Source: Eutreptiella sp. 'Long Island Sound 2002' (Eukaryota > Euglenozoa > Euglenophyceae > Eutreptiales > Eutreptiaceae). From it: 64,000 nucleotides of DNA. Below are positions 22,498 through 35,234 of the stretch, piece after piece; position 1 is the first letter of the stretch; every line of letters starts with the position of its first letter. The translations under genes and the position numbers were made by a program. Under the pieces are notes generated by a model. That model was not told where the DNA came from. It did not search any database and saw only the letters and a program-made list of their open reading frames with translations. The stretch is from positions 161,080,283 to 161,144,282 of the forward strand of contig OZ038381.1 in the NCBI GenBank assembly GCA_964036045.1. The letters are read 5' to 3'.

Positions 22498-25493
22498 AAA
22501 CGCCCAGGAACCTGAGTCCCGTCGTCCCGGACTTGCTCGAGGACTGCCCCCACGGCATAGTCCGAGGCGTCTGTCCGTAGCACGAATCCCTTGTCCGGGT
22601 CCACCAGGAACAGCCCCAACTGCCCCAGGAGTCGCTCTTTCAGGCGGTTGAACGCATCCTCAGCCTCAGGGGTCCAGGCAAGCTTCTTCTTGCTCCCCTT
22701 CCGGCCATCGAACTTGCCCACCTGCAGCATCTTGTGCAGCGGCCCCGAGAGTTCTGCATACATCCAGACATAGCCCGAATAGTAATTGCAGAACCCCATG
22801 AAGGACCGGAGTTCGCTGATGGTCTGGGGCTTCTCCCAGTGGTGCAGGGACGCCAGCTTCCCAGGCATGGGATGGCGTTGCCCGTGACCAACCACGTGAC
22901 CCGCGAACTCCACTTCCTTCACGAAGAGTGAGGCTTTGGTGGGCTTGCACACCATGTTGTGCTTGTCCAACTCGCTGAGCACTCGGCGCAGATCCTTCTC
23001 ATGCGCGTCGATGAGCTCGTCCTCAGTCATGTTCTCCGTGCCGGACCCGATGATGATGTCATCCACGAAGGGGTCGGCACAATCCCGGACTGGACCGAGT
23101 AGGTCCTCCATCATGCGCCCGAAAGCGGCGTTGCCATTCTTGGCGCCCATGGGCACCACTTTCCACTGCATGGGCCCCAGCGGCGTCGACATCGCTGTGC
23201 AGGGCCTGGAGTCCGGGTGTAGCGGCATCTGGTGATAGCCGTGTTTCAGGTCCAACACCGTGAAGATCCGCTTTTTCTGTTGTTTTTGGAGGATGGAGTC
23301 GATCAGGGGAAGCGAGTACGAGTCGTGCTCGGTCTGCTCGTTCAAACCTCTGTAATCAACCACCAACCTCCACTCGCCCTTCTCCTTCTTGGGCACGATG
23401 AAGGCTGGGCTGGCCCACTCACTGTCGGAGGGTTCGATCCATCCCCGCTCAATGAACTCGGCCAACAGCTTCTTCATGGCCTCGGCCCGATCGCCCTGAA
23501 GTTGGTACTCCTGATGACGATAGATCTTCGGGTTCGGCTTCAGCTTGATCTTCGCTGTACCAAACCTCCCACGATCTGGAGGGTTCTTGTTGGCGACGCC
23601 ACTGAATAGCCGCGGAAAGGCATTGATCAGCCTCTCCTTCAGCTCGGCGACCTTCGGGTTCTCCTGGGCCTCTTCAGCCGCTTGCTTCGGTATAGATACA
23701 ACCGACCGCACTGCGGTATAGGCCTCTTCTGGGTCCGATTCCGACTTCTCCTCGTCCGATATGCCGTCTTCATCGTCGTGGGGAGCTCTTCCCACCGATA
23801 ATCTTCGAAAATTTGCGGCCTCGGGCTGGTGCTCGTCGCTATCGGCACCCATTCTTGGAAAATCCCATGTCGGTGGGTCCGACCCAACCGGACCATCGTA
23901 TTGGTCCGCGATGTGATCCATGACCCTCGCCACGAACTCGTCCTTCTCGTACTTGCCGGTGACCAACATCTTGTCATCCCACCAATGCGGAGATGTGACC
24001 ATGGCCCGCCTCTTCTTGGCTGCCACACGGTCGTGCATCCCCATCCGCATGTAGTTGACGACGTCGTCGATCTCAGCGTGGGACAGGACGTCAATGCCAT
24101 CAATAGGCTGGTCTGTCCCCTCCTTGGGCTCAAACATGACCTTCATGGGCATCGCCTCCACCCTACGGATGAATGCTTCATCACCCGTGGGCTGGGCTTG
24201 CGCCCCATCCACCAGGAAAGCCTTGGTACCCCACGCTTGACCCGGGGAGGGCATTGATACACCCTTGGCGTCGATGAACAACTCCTCCTCTGGCCCAAAT
24301 GACATCTCGTTCAGGGTGATGGAGTCCAGCGTCGACTCGAGACCCTCCAGCGGACATGGGGTGGATCCTATGCCGGTCATGACCAGGATCCCCTTCGCCC
24401 TATCCGCGACGATCTTCTCCACCGTACGTCTGGTATTGTCCAGGGAGCCATGCCAGTACATGGGCCCCCAGTCCTTCAAACCCCAATGCCTGTGCCAGGC
24501 TGAGTCTCCTCGATGCCAATGCCTCCTACACTTCCGCAAAAGTGGGGCATCCCGGGAAGCAAAGACGTCCGTCTCGGGCGCTTCGGCTCCCAGCGTCTGG
24601 ATAATCCTGGCATACACCTGCGGCGCCATTCCATACTCCGTGAGCTGAACTCCACGGTCTCCTCTGGACTTGGCACCCACAGCTTGCACCGCTCGGACGA
24701 TCCGATCCTCTTCCTCAGCATTCCATTGGGATGATCCGCATGCATAGTCCGTGGACAGCCATGTGAGGCATTCATCATCCTCCCGGACCAGCGTTGCACG
24801 ATGGGGAAGGGCTCCAATGGTGTTGGCCACCATGAAGTCGTACCCCATGATCATATCCCAATCGGTAATGTCGGCCACGTAGAAGTTCCCGGATAGAGTG
24901 CTTCTCTTCGCCAAATCTGGGCGGTTCAAGCGCTCATGCTCCCAGAATTCCATACTGATGGTGGCCTCATGGGTGCCGCCACCCATAATCTCTCCGTTGG
25001 CGACCTTCAGGCGGACCGGTCTCCGGCTGGGCTGCAGGAGTTCCTCCTTGAACAACCCTCTCCGGACCAGGCTCACCTGGGCACCCGTATCCACCAACAC
25101 ATCCACCACCTTCTCCTCTCGTCCGCACCGAGCTCGCACTTTCAAGTGCAACTGCCGCTCGTCACCATGAGGTGTATGGACGACTCTCACGGCATGCAAC
25201 TCTAGCACGTCCGGGTGCATCAGGACTTCAAGGGTATGGTCACGGATGGTGTAGATCTTGGGCTGGTCCTGCCCGTCCACGGGGCTCTCCATGGTCGCTC
25301 CTTCCTTCTTGCCATGTCCCGTACCCACATGTACTTCCCTTGGCAGGGCGCTCCAGGGTTTGGGAGTGGCGAAACTCAGTGGTTTTGGCTCTTCCGGAGC
25401 CTTCTTCGGCATCCGATGTGCCTCGGATTCCTCAGGGATTCCACTGCTCTTCGGAGGAGAGACCTCCGAGGACCCACTCCTGTGGGGGCTCCT
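22482..25493 (-). pseudogene. Element A pol, proximal piece: protease, methylase-like module, RT, RNase H start
   Basis: Open and in the gag frame directly after the UAG at 25496-25494. Protease has VDVLVDTGAQVSLV (D-T-G intact, near 25090). A module near 24660-24300 (TDVFASRD, WHRHWG, MYWHGSL, ILVMTGIG) matches the position of the methylase-like region in B but has lost the PPY motif. RT carries VVDYRGLNEQ, FTVLDLKHGYHQMPL and the catalytic FVDD (near 23060). RNase H begins LRTDASDYAVGAVLEQ. The frame fails near 22497 and stops at 22482. Except for that break and the B insertion, pol of A aligns end to end with C. Confidence 0.88.
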
Positions 25494-25496
25494 CTA
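25491..25496 (-). promoter_or_regulatory. Element A gag/pol in-frame UAG (possible readthrough site)
   Basis: Minus-strand TAG AGG, followed by AGC CCC. Gag and pol share one frame across it. Element C has TAG CGG AGC CCC at the same position, so the stop and its 3' context are conserved between the two. Confidence 0.6.
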
Positions 25497-27308
25497 GACT
25501 TGACTTCCCGCAGCCCCTTCCGGCTGCGATCCGCCAGGACTTTGTCCACCACGTTGCTGGGCTTTGGGTTCCTCCAACGTCCTCAACATGTCCTCAGCAA
25601 CCTCCTCGATCGACCTCACTCGTCGGTCTTGGCCAGGTCCACCACCATAGCCTCTTCCTCCGCCTTTCCCTTGGCCTTTGCCTTGGCTTTTTTCCCCGTC
25701 TCCGCCCTTCGCCTTCCAATCGGAAATCCGCTGCTCCTTGGGCTTCTTCTCGGGGTGGGCGGCGAAGGAGGCCTTCTTGTCCGCCTCATACACCTTGCAC
25801 TGACAGTGGTCGTGTGCATGGTTGTTTCCCTTGCCATAACAGACCCAGCACCCGTCGTGCTGAGACCTGTACTTTCGGAACGAGAGCGGTGGGTTCCCGA
25901 TCCTCCTTGGCTCTCTGTTCTTCTTGGGTCCCACCCGGCTCCATCTGGACCGATCCTGCCCATGTTCCCTCGCGTTGTGCGCCACAAACGCGAAGAAATG
26001 GGCCTCCTCGTGATCCTCCCGGGACCAGTGGTCTTGGCCACTTCCACTACCTTCCTCCGCAGAGTTGGCCGTGTCCTCCTGGATCTCCCGATGATGGCGG
26101 TCGTCTCGGTGGCCTCGTTGTCCATGACCATGTCGATCCTGCACGTGGGCCTCGTTCTTCGCATTGAGCTTCAACTCCACCGTGATGTACTTCACGATCT
26201 CGTCCAGGCTCATGCGGGCGAAGATGACCTGCATCCTCAGCGGCTCCCCGCGCCTCCACTCCACGTTGTTGAGGCGCAGCAACCTTTGCCCCATGGAGTC
26301 TCCAAATACCTCCACGTACACGGCGTTCTTCAGTCCCAACATCCGGTTGGGCTCGCCCAGGTTCCTCCTGAAGAACTCCATGATACCCGCATGGGTATCC
26401 TCCGCCGCCATGATCCTCACCGCCACCCGCTTCTTGGCTCGCTTCTTCTCCTCGTCCTCCACTCTCCTCTTCCAGTTGCCGGGGAGGACGTCCTTCAGCA
26501 AGTGGCGGATCTCGCTGGCCTCATTCCAGTCCTCCACCAGCTTGAGGCATCTGTGGTACTTCCGCAGATACCGGTTCCACTCCCGGACCCGCAACTCACC
26601 GCGGTCCAGCGGCAGCGGGATGGACCACAAGTCCTCCAGCTTCTGGTTCGGAGCGTCCACCCGCTCCTCATCCTCCAGCCACTGGAGGCAGGCCTGCTCC
26701 GTACGGATCAATCCTTCCCGGATCTGATCCCGCAGCTCCTCCTTCAGGTCCTGCGCCAGCCGATGTGGGAATGTCCGACATACCCACTTGTCCCGCGGCG
26801 CTCCCCGCATCTCGCCGACGACCTCCTCGGCGAAGTCCTCCCAATCCAGGATGAAGTCGTCCAGGTTGGAGGAGTTGCCATCATAGTAGGGGATTTCGAT
26901 TCCCCTGAGGTCGTCAATCCTGATGGCGTCTCCGACGTCCCCAGCCACCACTCCACCGAGACGGATACCACCTGTGGCCGGGGGGTGTGAGTACACTCCC
27001 CGTACATCCCTCTCCTCCATGGAGTGCGGTCCAGTTGGGCCTGAACCCATGGGGTTTGGAATGCGGGAAGGATTTGCTCCATCGGCCGTCCATATCCCCG
27101 TATTGGGGTCCTTCGCCCACAGGTTTCCGCCTGGATGACCTCGACCATGTCCGTCGGCGCTTCCCATGGTTTGCCCCTGCATGGTCTGGCTCTGGATCTC
27201 CTCTTCCGCATAAACTACCATATTCGTCGTGATCGGTAGATCCTGGGCGGCATGGGACATCTGTACTGTCAGGCTCCTCGGGTCCGTGGTTACGTGCCCT
27301 TCCCGCAT
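25497..27308 (-). pseudogene. Element A gag, distal piece: capsid and zinc knuckle
   Basis: A 604-codon frame ending at the conserved UAG. It contains a capsid-like domain (IPYYDGNSSNLDDFILDW through RMSLDEIVKYI) that aligns with the same region of C (PMYDGNPLNLDRFLEKLGDW), then a Cys/His knuckle CWVCYGKGNNHAHDHCQC near 25850-25795, and a Gly/Lys-rich basic tail. Gag forms the particle that packages the element RNA. The frame upstream differs, so a frameshift lies near 27300-27390. The zinc knuckle is intact here, unlike in C. Confidence 0.82.
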
Positions 27309-28175
27309 GGACCCAGCCCTGCCGTGTGTTCCCCGAGCATTGTGGATTCGCTGAACATGGGAACAAACGGCAGCGCACCCGGGTCAACACGCGGAGGCGC
27401 GTAGGGTGCCTCTGCCGGGCTGCCCATGGGTTTATCCATGGCGCTCCGGAGGGTCTTAACCCGCTCCACCAGCTCTGCCGCAGCCGGCTTTGCCAGGAGC
27501 TCCGGACCCGAGGTGAGGGGCTGTCGCTCCTCTAGCCTTTTCAGGCGTCCCGACATGTCCTCCACTAAGTGGAGGAGGCTGTCCACCACTTGCTGCTGCT
27601 TCTGCAGGGCCAGCTCGAGATTCTCCCGGTACCGGGCCTGATCCGCTCGCAGCTCCTCCATGTCTTTCTCCGCGGCCGACTGGTCATCCAGGATCCCGGC
27701 GACGTCCTCCTCTAGACCGTCCTTCGTGTTGTCCAGGCGGTCGAGACGATGCACGATGGCGTCCATCCCCATCTTTGGGTACTTGCCCATGAGGAAGGAC
27801 ACGTGTTCGCAGTGGCACTCAGCGTGCCTTCCATCTGGTCCGGCGCGTCCCGCGGTTCCCGGCGCCTCGGACTGCTCCGCCATGGGTGTGTCGCCCATGC
27901 TATCCCGCGGTGGCTCCGTGTGCCGGGCCACAGGCGCCGTCCTGGCTCTGGCAGGCCTCTCCAACGCCTCGGCGTCATGCTCCAGGCTAGGTTCTGGGGC
28001 CGTGTTCGCCCTTGTGGGCGGTCTGGCCGTCTCCTCCGACTCCGAAGGTTGCTCGTAGGCTGTCCGATAGCCCTCGGAGTGCCCCTGGGATTCCCACAGC
28101 CTGACCGGGCTAGGGTCCGCATCCATAGCCCCGGCGTCCCTTGCCGCGGACTTGGGTGACCCGCGCTTCCGGTAG
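27290..28175 (-). pseudogene. Element A gag, middle piece with coiled coil
   Basis: Open from the edge of the element C insertion to a stop at 27290, in a frame different from the distal piece. The first half is rich in Pro, Ala, Arg and Glu and looks disordered. The second half (LDRLDNTKDGLEEDV, QQQVVDSLLHLVEDM, LKRLEERQ) is a probable coiled coil. The apparent ATG at 28243 lies in element C and is irrelevant. The frame continues that of the 44646-45151 piece only if a small indel is allowed, so A's gag is broken at least twice apart from the insertion. Confidence 0.7.
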
Positions 28176-31085
28176 TGAAGCGGTACCCAGAACCCCATGG
28201 CCAGGCTACGGCATACAATCGGTCTCCGGTCCACTAACCCCAAGTACGGAAGGGAGGACCGGTCTCCGGTCCACTAACCCCATGTACGGAAGGCGCCCGT
28301 TGACGCCCGGTGCGAGCCCGGCGGGAGCGTGTTCCGTGCCGTAAAGCCCCGCATCGGCAACCGATGCACCGCCAGCGGAGATTTGTGTATCGGAATATCA
28401 GGAATCAACAGGGTTTTATTTTCATATTGTTTCCGTCAATTTTTACGCTTCCGTTCTGATACTCACTGTTTTGACTGCTGGCGGTTGGATCGCGACTTTA
28501 CCGTAACCGCCAGTTTAACTGTAATTAATGGAAATTTTAACGCAATCCGTCACGAAGGCTCCAAAGCCTTCAGGAACTGCATGGATGCTTCCGCAATTTT
28601 CACATCTTACACTCGCAACCTTAATCCGAATTTTTCAGGATGTCGAAATCGGATTTTCGACTTCGACATTCCCGCACTTGATTTGACCTCTTTCGAGTGG
28701 ACCTACCTGCTTCCCTATGCACGAATCAACCCTCCTTTTATCATGCCCTCCATTTGTCTTAAAGATATGGGCAAAACAAAGTTGATTCGTGAGGCCAGTT
28801 GTGAAGGTCATATCTCGTGTTGCTTGCGAGGAATTACGATAAGGAAACGTGGGATGTATTCACAATACTCCCGACGTAATTTAGGAAGCATTATATGCCT
28901 TGCGTCTTCACACGTGCGCGCTAGTGTAATGGATCATGGTCAAGAGGGTAAAGTTTGCGTTATAACTCTTTGGCCATGATGTTGCGTGCGTTAAGATAAC
29001 TTTCGAGTGTAGCGCGCAAGTGTTGGTGTTGCATAGGAACTCTCCTTGAGTTCCTATGAGCGATTGACACAAAGTTATGCCCTTGGAGGGGCATGACATA
29101 TCGTGGGGGGAGCTACCTTTTTGGGCAATATGGAGTATGTGCCTTGTGTTGTGTTGCGTGCCCATTTGGCGGGTCTATCGCTCCAAACCAAACCCGCCAA
29201 TGGACCTCATATTGTGCAAGCCCCTTCTCCGTACTCCCTACGATCAATTGCAAGCCTAACCTTCGTGAAGGGAAGCTTGTGTGGCGATCCCGAAGCGATG
29301 CGTTGGAAGCAAGGTGTGTGTTTTGCAATTTTCCATATATTCATGTGCCCACTTGGGAAGTAGCGCTCGTAACCTTTCAAGGCGCCCCAAGTGGAGCACA
29401 TATGTGGGATCAAAGGTCATTGGTGTCAAGTCATTGTGTTTAGAAGGATTAGTTATTTGCACTATCCAAGCCGAAGATATTATAATATAATTGTGCACCT
29501 TTCAATGCACTTTTGTGTGTCTTTGTGCCAATTTTGCCGTTTTTGGCTCGTCATGATGTCAAGTGGCGACCGTATATCTCGACGTTGCGCTCAATTGACA
29601 TCTTGACCCAAGTATGTTATGAGGGTACATACTTCGGTCCCCAACATATCTTGGACCCGGCGAATAACTCCTCTTGAGCTTGGCATACCGTGGCCGCCAT
29701 GTTGGCGATTTGGGACTATCCCAAATCATGGGCTCACTTGGCGACCCTGCCATTCCCAATACCGGAGGAGTTGGGCGACGCCCAAAAGATATGTTGGACA
29801 TATATGACTTGATACCAATCCTATGGCACACTCCGGTCCAAGTCGGGCATGTGCCTTATTTGCCCCAACCATGAGTGTGCGCATTTTTGGCCATTTTGAG
29901 CAATTTTCCACTTTTGCTGCCCGCCGTGCGCTATGTTCTAACCCTTGTGCACGCCGGACGCATGGACCAATGGACCATATATGACATGGGTGTTATGGGT
30001 AATGGTCCCCATGGTCCACACACCACGTGGGCGAAGCGGAACCACCTTCGTTAAGGCGCTAGCCCAAAGTGAGTGTGGGCAATTTTGCCATTTTGGCATT
30101 TGTGGACCCAATTGGGATCGTCACCACGCCAAGTAGCATGGAGATCTTTGAGAGCCAAGGGCATGGGAGTGTCTCTGTTGGACTGCCAGTGGATTGCATA
30201 GGAATGGCGGATCCGATCTCCAAGCCGGCGTGGAGATATACTATTGGGAGCACCCCGAATTTTGGCTCATTTCGAGCAGCCAAAATGACCCCATTTTGGG
30301 ACCCCAATTTCCCCCTTCCGTGTGGTCAATTGGCGGCCCCATTCGTCTATGCCCACAGGGAGCCCGGACCTAATTTCAAGTTGTACACTCAGATATAAGT
30401 CCTAGGTCCTGCCTCCTATCCTGTGAGCCATTGGCCTTGCCCTGGCCGGGCGAGCCACGCGTGGGAATAACGCCAATTTTGATGATTTTGGCATCATGAC
30501 CCCACTTGACGAATCTGTGTTGCCCTGATGCCGGTACCTCAGAGGGAACCAGGTTGGGTGAGGGCTCCAGGGAGTTGATACTCGAAGGGCATAGGGTCAG
30601 TTGCCTCGTCCCTACCTCTGGCGGGTCCGGACGAGGGGTCAATTTTGGGGATTTTTGAGTTAATTTCAGTTTGGGCTGAAACAGCCCATTTTCAGCTACC
30701 AACTCCTGGGTGATAATGGCGGGGCCATATCTCTGGCTCAGAGGGAAGTTGGGACCTGCCGTTAAGGGAGCATAGGGAGCCACTGTCGGTTGGCCTTGGA
30801 GCTACTTGGTTCCCAGGAACTCGCCTGTGGCTGGGCGAAACACCTCCCCCATTGGCAGGGTTTCAGGGTCCGGACTGAGCAGGGCATGGGTTGTGTTTGA
30901 GCCCCCGCCCCCACCAGCCACTGAGAGGGTCGGACCTGGGATTGGGATATGAGTTGGGACTGAGTGTGTATTGTCCTGTGATGCCCTTACCCCAGTCCAG
31001 TCTCAACCCCATGTGTACATATCCTGATGTGTTGCTGTACATACTTTCGTTCCCTCATTTCAGAGTGGCAAGGATTCTGAAACGC
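28176..31085 (+). repeat. Element C 5' LTR (3' end probably truncated)
   Basis: Matches 41705-44617 along 2.9 kb with sparse differences and one diverged patch near 30190-30210. It starts TGAAGCGGTACCC. A 40-bp tandem duplication (GGTCTCCGGTCCACTAACCC and following) lies at 28221-28300 in both copies. Its first part is related to the LTR of element A. Near its end TTCCCTCATTTCAG resembles a 3' splice site. No PBS follows; gag coding begins at once. Confidence 0.85.
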
Positions 31086-34000
31086 CTGCAGGCCGTGGAG
31101 GACTGGCTGCGGGCGGAAGGGTTCGCCTACCGCCACCAGCAGAGGCGCTGGAGGACCTGGACCCGGCCGGACAGGCCCGGCGAAGGGCTGCGCCCCGACG
31201 GGATTGAGGAGGACGAGGACCCCAACGCCTACCCGTCGGGCGCCTCGATCAATGTCTCCATGTGGGACATGATCGAGAAGAAGTTCCCGGAACCGGGGAG
31301 CGAGCGCAGGCTGCAGGGCAGCAGCAGCGCGTCTCCGGGGAAGGAGAAGCGGTCTGCCGGGGACAAGAAGCGGGACCGGAAGTGGCGGGAGTACCAGGAG
31401 TCCCTGGCCGCCGAAGCCGCCCAAGGCGCCAAGGGCGGAACCCCAGCCCCCAGTCCCCAACGGGCCAATGGTGGTCATCACCCCGGCTCCACCACCCTTG
31501 GCGACTACATCAAAGTCGCCAGGCAGACCAAGGACAAGCCCCGTCCGCTGCTCCTGAGGCCCCAGCAGGCCCCAGCAGGCCCCAGCAGCGACGTGGAGTC
31601 GGCCCACCGCGGGAGGATGCCGACCGACCAGGCCAGCTCCGGCAGCAGCGTCGCTCCCGACAGGGACGTGGCGCGCGCCTGTGAGCGCGCCTGTGGGGTG
31701 CCCTCCAACCTTCGGGTTGGCCGGCAACGGGCCAGGCAGTACAGCGCTGCCGTGGAGGGCGCCGTCGGCATCGCCCAGGAGGAGGCTGCGGAGTGGGCGC
31801 ATGGCATGGCCATCCACGCCCAGACCGTGGCGGCCAGTGCGGCCGGACTCACGGCCGTAGCCGCCCATGGGGCAGCGACTGCCCAGGTCAACGGTGAGTT
31901 GGCGGCAGCCGACGAGGAAGCCCGCCTGACGCAGGAGGCCATTGCCTGCAGGGAGGCCGAGGTGAGGGCGCTGGAAGAGGCGCTTGCCCAAGAGAGGGCA
32001 AAGAAGGAGGCGGAGGAAAGGGCCCACGCCGAAGCGACGGCCAAGGCCCAGGCGGACGCCGCCAAGAAGGACGCCATCGAGGCCGCGCGACGAAAGGTCG
32101 CTGAGGAGAAGGCCAAGACGGAGGCGGAGCTGGCGGCGTTGGAAGCGCAGAAGGCGCGGCTGCAGCAGGCCCGGGAAGCCGAGGCGGCTCGTGCTCGGGA
32201 AGAAGCCGAAGTGCGGGCTGCCGCAGCCACCGCCGCCGCAATGGAGGAGGCAGAGGCCAAACTCCGCCGCGAGACTCCCCCGGGAGGATCACGAGTGGAG
32301 ACCCTTCGAAAACCTTTCGAAGGGGACGCCTCCTCCAGGATGACGCTGGACGAGGCCGACACGGGCAGCAGTGGGAGCAGTGGCTCCACCGCCCGTCGAC
32401 GGAGGAAGGGCAAGGGGAAGACCCCCGAGAGGCCGCGGAGGCCAGCGGGTGGACACCCCCACGACAGTGACCCCTTCTTCACCGCCAGTGACGGGGATGA
32501 ACGAGGCCGCCGACATCGCCAAGTGGTGGCTTGGACGGGCGGAGGAGGCGGAGACGTCCCCATGGAACCGGAAGGTGAGGATGAGGATCTCCCTCCTCCC
32601 CACCGGAGCTCGGAGCCTTCCGAGACCGAGACGCCCAGGTGGGGCGACATGGATGAGGATGACGACATGGACTTCGGCATCACGAGGAAGCACCCATCCT
32701 CGGACCCACCGAGGCGACCCGGCGGAGACCCACCGGGACCCCCTGGCGGAGGACCATCAGGACCCCCTGGAGGACGCCCACCAAATGGACCCCCTGGAGG
32801 CGGACCACCGAGAGGGGGAGGACCCCCTGGACCGGGCGGACCCGGCGGAGGCCCTCCTGGAGGACCCCCTGGGGACCCCGACGACCCACCAGGGAACGGC
32901 GACCCGGATACCACCTGGCGGTGGATTGTCTACCTCCGCAGGAGAGTCCAGTTGCTCGAGCTTGAGGTAGACACGGGCAAGGGCGAGATGGCTCGCATCT
33001 CCAGGGTCGCCGCGCGCGCGCAGAAGGAGCTGGACATCGCCAGGGCCGAGACCAAGTCGCTGACCAACGTCGTCAGCGGCCTGCAGCAGAGGCTGCACGC
33101 GCTGGAAGCGCGTGGGAGCGTCGGCAGCGACCACCCACCCCTGGAGTCGGGCTCGTCAGACGACGGCTGGGGACCCGGACCAGGTCCAGGCAGACCCCAC
33201 GCCCCCGGCGGAGCCCCCAGGAGTCGCCCCAGCGCCAGTGCCCCCTCTCTCACCGCCCCCTCTCACCACAGCGCGGGCCGCCGCAACGAGCGCGTGCCGC
33301 CCGGCAGTGGCAGTGAGGATTGGCGTGATGAGTGGCTCAGCGCGGAGTACCGCAACCGCCGTGCTCCACCGCGGACACCGGTACGCCCCCGGCGCCCCGC
33401 ACCAGCCCCGGAGCCAATCCCAATGGCTGGTGGACGTTATGGTGGACTCAGGGATGAGGTCCCCAGAGGAGACGTGGAATGGGATGTCGGTGAAGGTGAG
33501 GACCTGGATCTGGACCTGGAGGAGTTCGACATCAGCCCGCCGCGTGGTGTACGACGGGAGGCCGCTGAACGCAGCCGCCAGCGCCGTGATGAGGATGCGT
33601 ACATGGAAGCAGTACGGACCAGGTTAGGGTACATTGAGGAACCGCGGCGTAGCCACAGGGATTCCATGGAGGAGATGGACGTGGCGGCCGTGGGAGTCCG
33701 TGGGCGAGGCCGATGGGAACCTCGGTCGACCTCGCGGCCGGCGTTCATGGTCTCTAAGGTCGCGGACGCCGCCGTGTGGGAAGACTTGAAGGACATCAAG
33801 CCCCCCATGTACGACGGCAACCCCCTCAACCTCGACCGCTTCTTGGAGAAGCTGGGCGATTGGGGGCTGACCGTCACTGAAGACATGCCTCACGCGGATG
33901 CGGAGAGATATGTCTTCAGACGGTTCAGGTACCGCCTGCCGGAAGTGCTCGGAGAGCTATACTTCATGGCGACCAAGGAGGGGAAAATCAAGACCCTCAA

Positions 34001-34895
34001 GGAAGCCAAGAAGTGGCTCAACGAGCAGGAGCGGGTGGACGCTCCGCAGGTGGCTGCCAAGCGGTGGAAGTCCATCAAGCTTGAGCATGATGGACGGGAG
34101 ATCCGCCTGCGGGATTGGCGGGACTTCCGAGGGAAATACACCCTCTACCGCCGCAACGTGGAGGATTGGAACGAGGGTGACGAGCAGGCTCGCCTGCTCT
34201 CCATGCTGCCGGAAGCATGGATCAAGAGGGTCACCAAGGAGGAATCCAAGAGGGCCAAGTCCAACCACACGGTCAAGATGATGCTCCCCAAAGAGTATCA
34301 CTCGAACGTGGTGGCTTGGGCGAAGAAGAACGTGGCCCGGGATGTCAAACGGCACTCCCTGCGGAACGCTCTTCTCATCACCGTCTCGGGCGATCGCGAG
34401 AAGACCGCGATGTGGCGCCTTGACGAGTGTGAGTTGAGCGGCCAGACCATCCGTCTGCAGGCCATCCCGGCGCGGATGAGCTGCGACGAGATCCTGGAGT
34501 GGGTTGGCGAGGAAGTACTCAAGGAGTACCGAAACCTCCACCACACCCGCGGTTTGAGGCCCGGCGACCGCGACGTCAACTACGTTGGCGAGGGACCTGG
34601 CGGGGAAGCTGCCACGGACCCAGCGGAAGCCAGCGGCGATGAGACTCTCGTCGACGATGACGACGACGATGAGCCCGCCGAAGTGGCCGTTTGTGCCTTC
34701 GTGGCCAAGAACCTGAGCGCGGGGAGCAAACCGGGAAACTGGAAGCCCCTGCAGCAGGGTTGGAGGAAGCAGGAGAAGAGGGACCCTCGCCGCATTGGCG
34801 ACCCTCCGCTGTCCTTTGGGGAGTTCATACGAGCTCACCCTCAGGGCTGTTTCGTGTGTTATGGGAGGAAGCGAGGCTTCAACCATGACCACTGA
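30981..34895 (+). pseudogene. Element C gag, main frame (ends at TGA in the zinc knuckle)
   Basis: The frame is open from 30891; the first ATG is at 30981 inside the LTR, and the body starts at about 31086 without its own ATG. Order: a charged N-terminal part (MWDMIEKKFPE); an Ala/Glu-rich coiled coil of over 100 residues (31920-32270); a disordered part; a Pro/Gly tract (32700-32890, PGGDPPGPPGGG type); a second coiled coil (LELEVDTGKGEMARISR); a capsid-like domain (33740-34560) aligning with A; and a knuckle beginning CFVCYGRKRGFNHDH. The TGA at 34893-34895 stands where A has Cys. About 1,300 codons is very large for gag. Probably a recent nonsense change; recoding is possible but unsupported. 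Confidence 0.8.
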
Positions 34896-35231
34896 ACATG
34901 CCCCGTCCACAAGGCCGACACGGAGGCTTACAAGAAGGCGCACGGGTCGAAGAAGCGTGCGCCCGCGGGTATCCGGGAAGTCAAAATGGAGGTCGACAAG
35001 GACGAGCTGGCCAAGCTGATGTCGTCGGTGGGGACCGAGTTGGCCAAGGAGATCCAGGAGATCAAGCGGAACTGGGTCCCCAGGTCGGACAACAAGAACA
35101 AGGAGAACAACCAGAACGACCAGAACAAGGACAAGGACAAGAAGCCTACTCGCAGCGAAAGAAGGAAGAAGGGCGTCAACGGGGTTGATGCAGAGGAGAA
35201 CACCCCTTCTTCCACAACCGACGCCCCCTAG
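34896..35231 (+). pseudogene. Element C gag, C-terminal remainder
   Basis: Same frame as the main gag piece, from after the TGA to the UAG at 35229-35231. It starts with the last knuckle residues (TCPVH) and continues as a lysine/asparagine-rich basic tail (NKNKENNQNDQNKDKDKK) typical of nucleocapsid ends. It would only be made if the TGA were read through. Confidence 0.75.
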
Positions 35232-35234
35232 CGG
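35229..35234 (+). promoter_or_regulatory. Element C gag/pol in-frame UAG (possible readthrough site)
   Basis: TAG CGG AGC CCC, with gag, stop and pol in one frame. The equivalent site in A reads TAG AGG AGC CCC. A 3' CGG triplet also follows leaky stops in some plant RNA viruses (UGA-CGG type), which makes readthrough plausible but not shown. Confidence 0.6.

Noticed and set aside
31505-32914. 469-codon minus-strand frame, Gly/Pro/Ser-rich
   Set aside because: Antisense shadow of the Pro/Gly and Ala-rich parts of element C gag.
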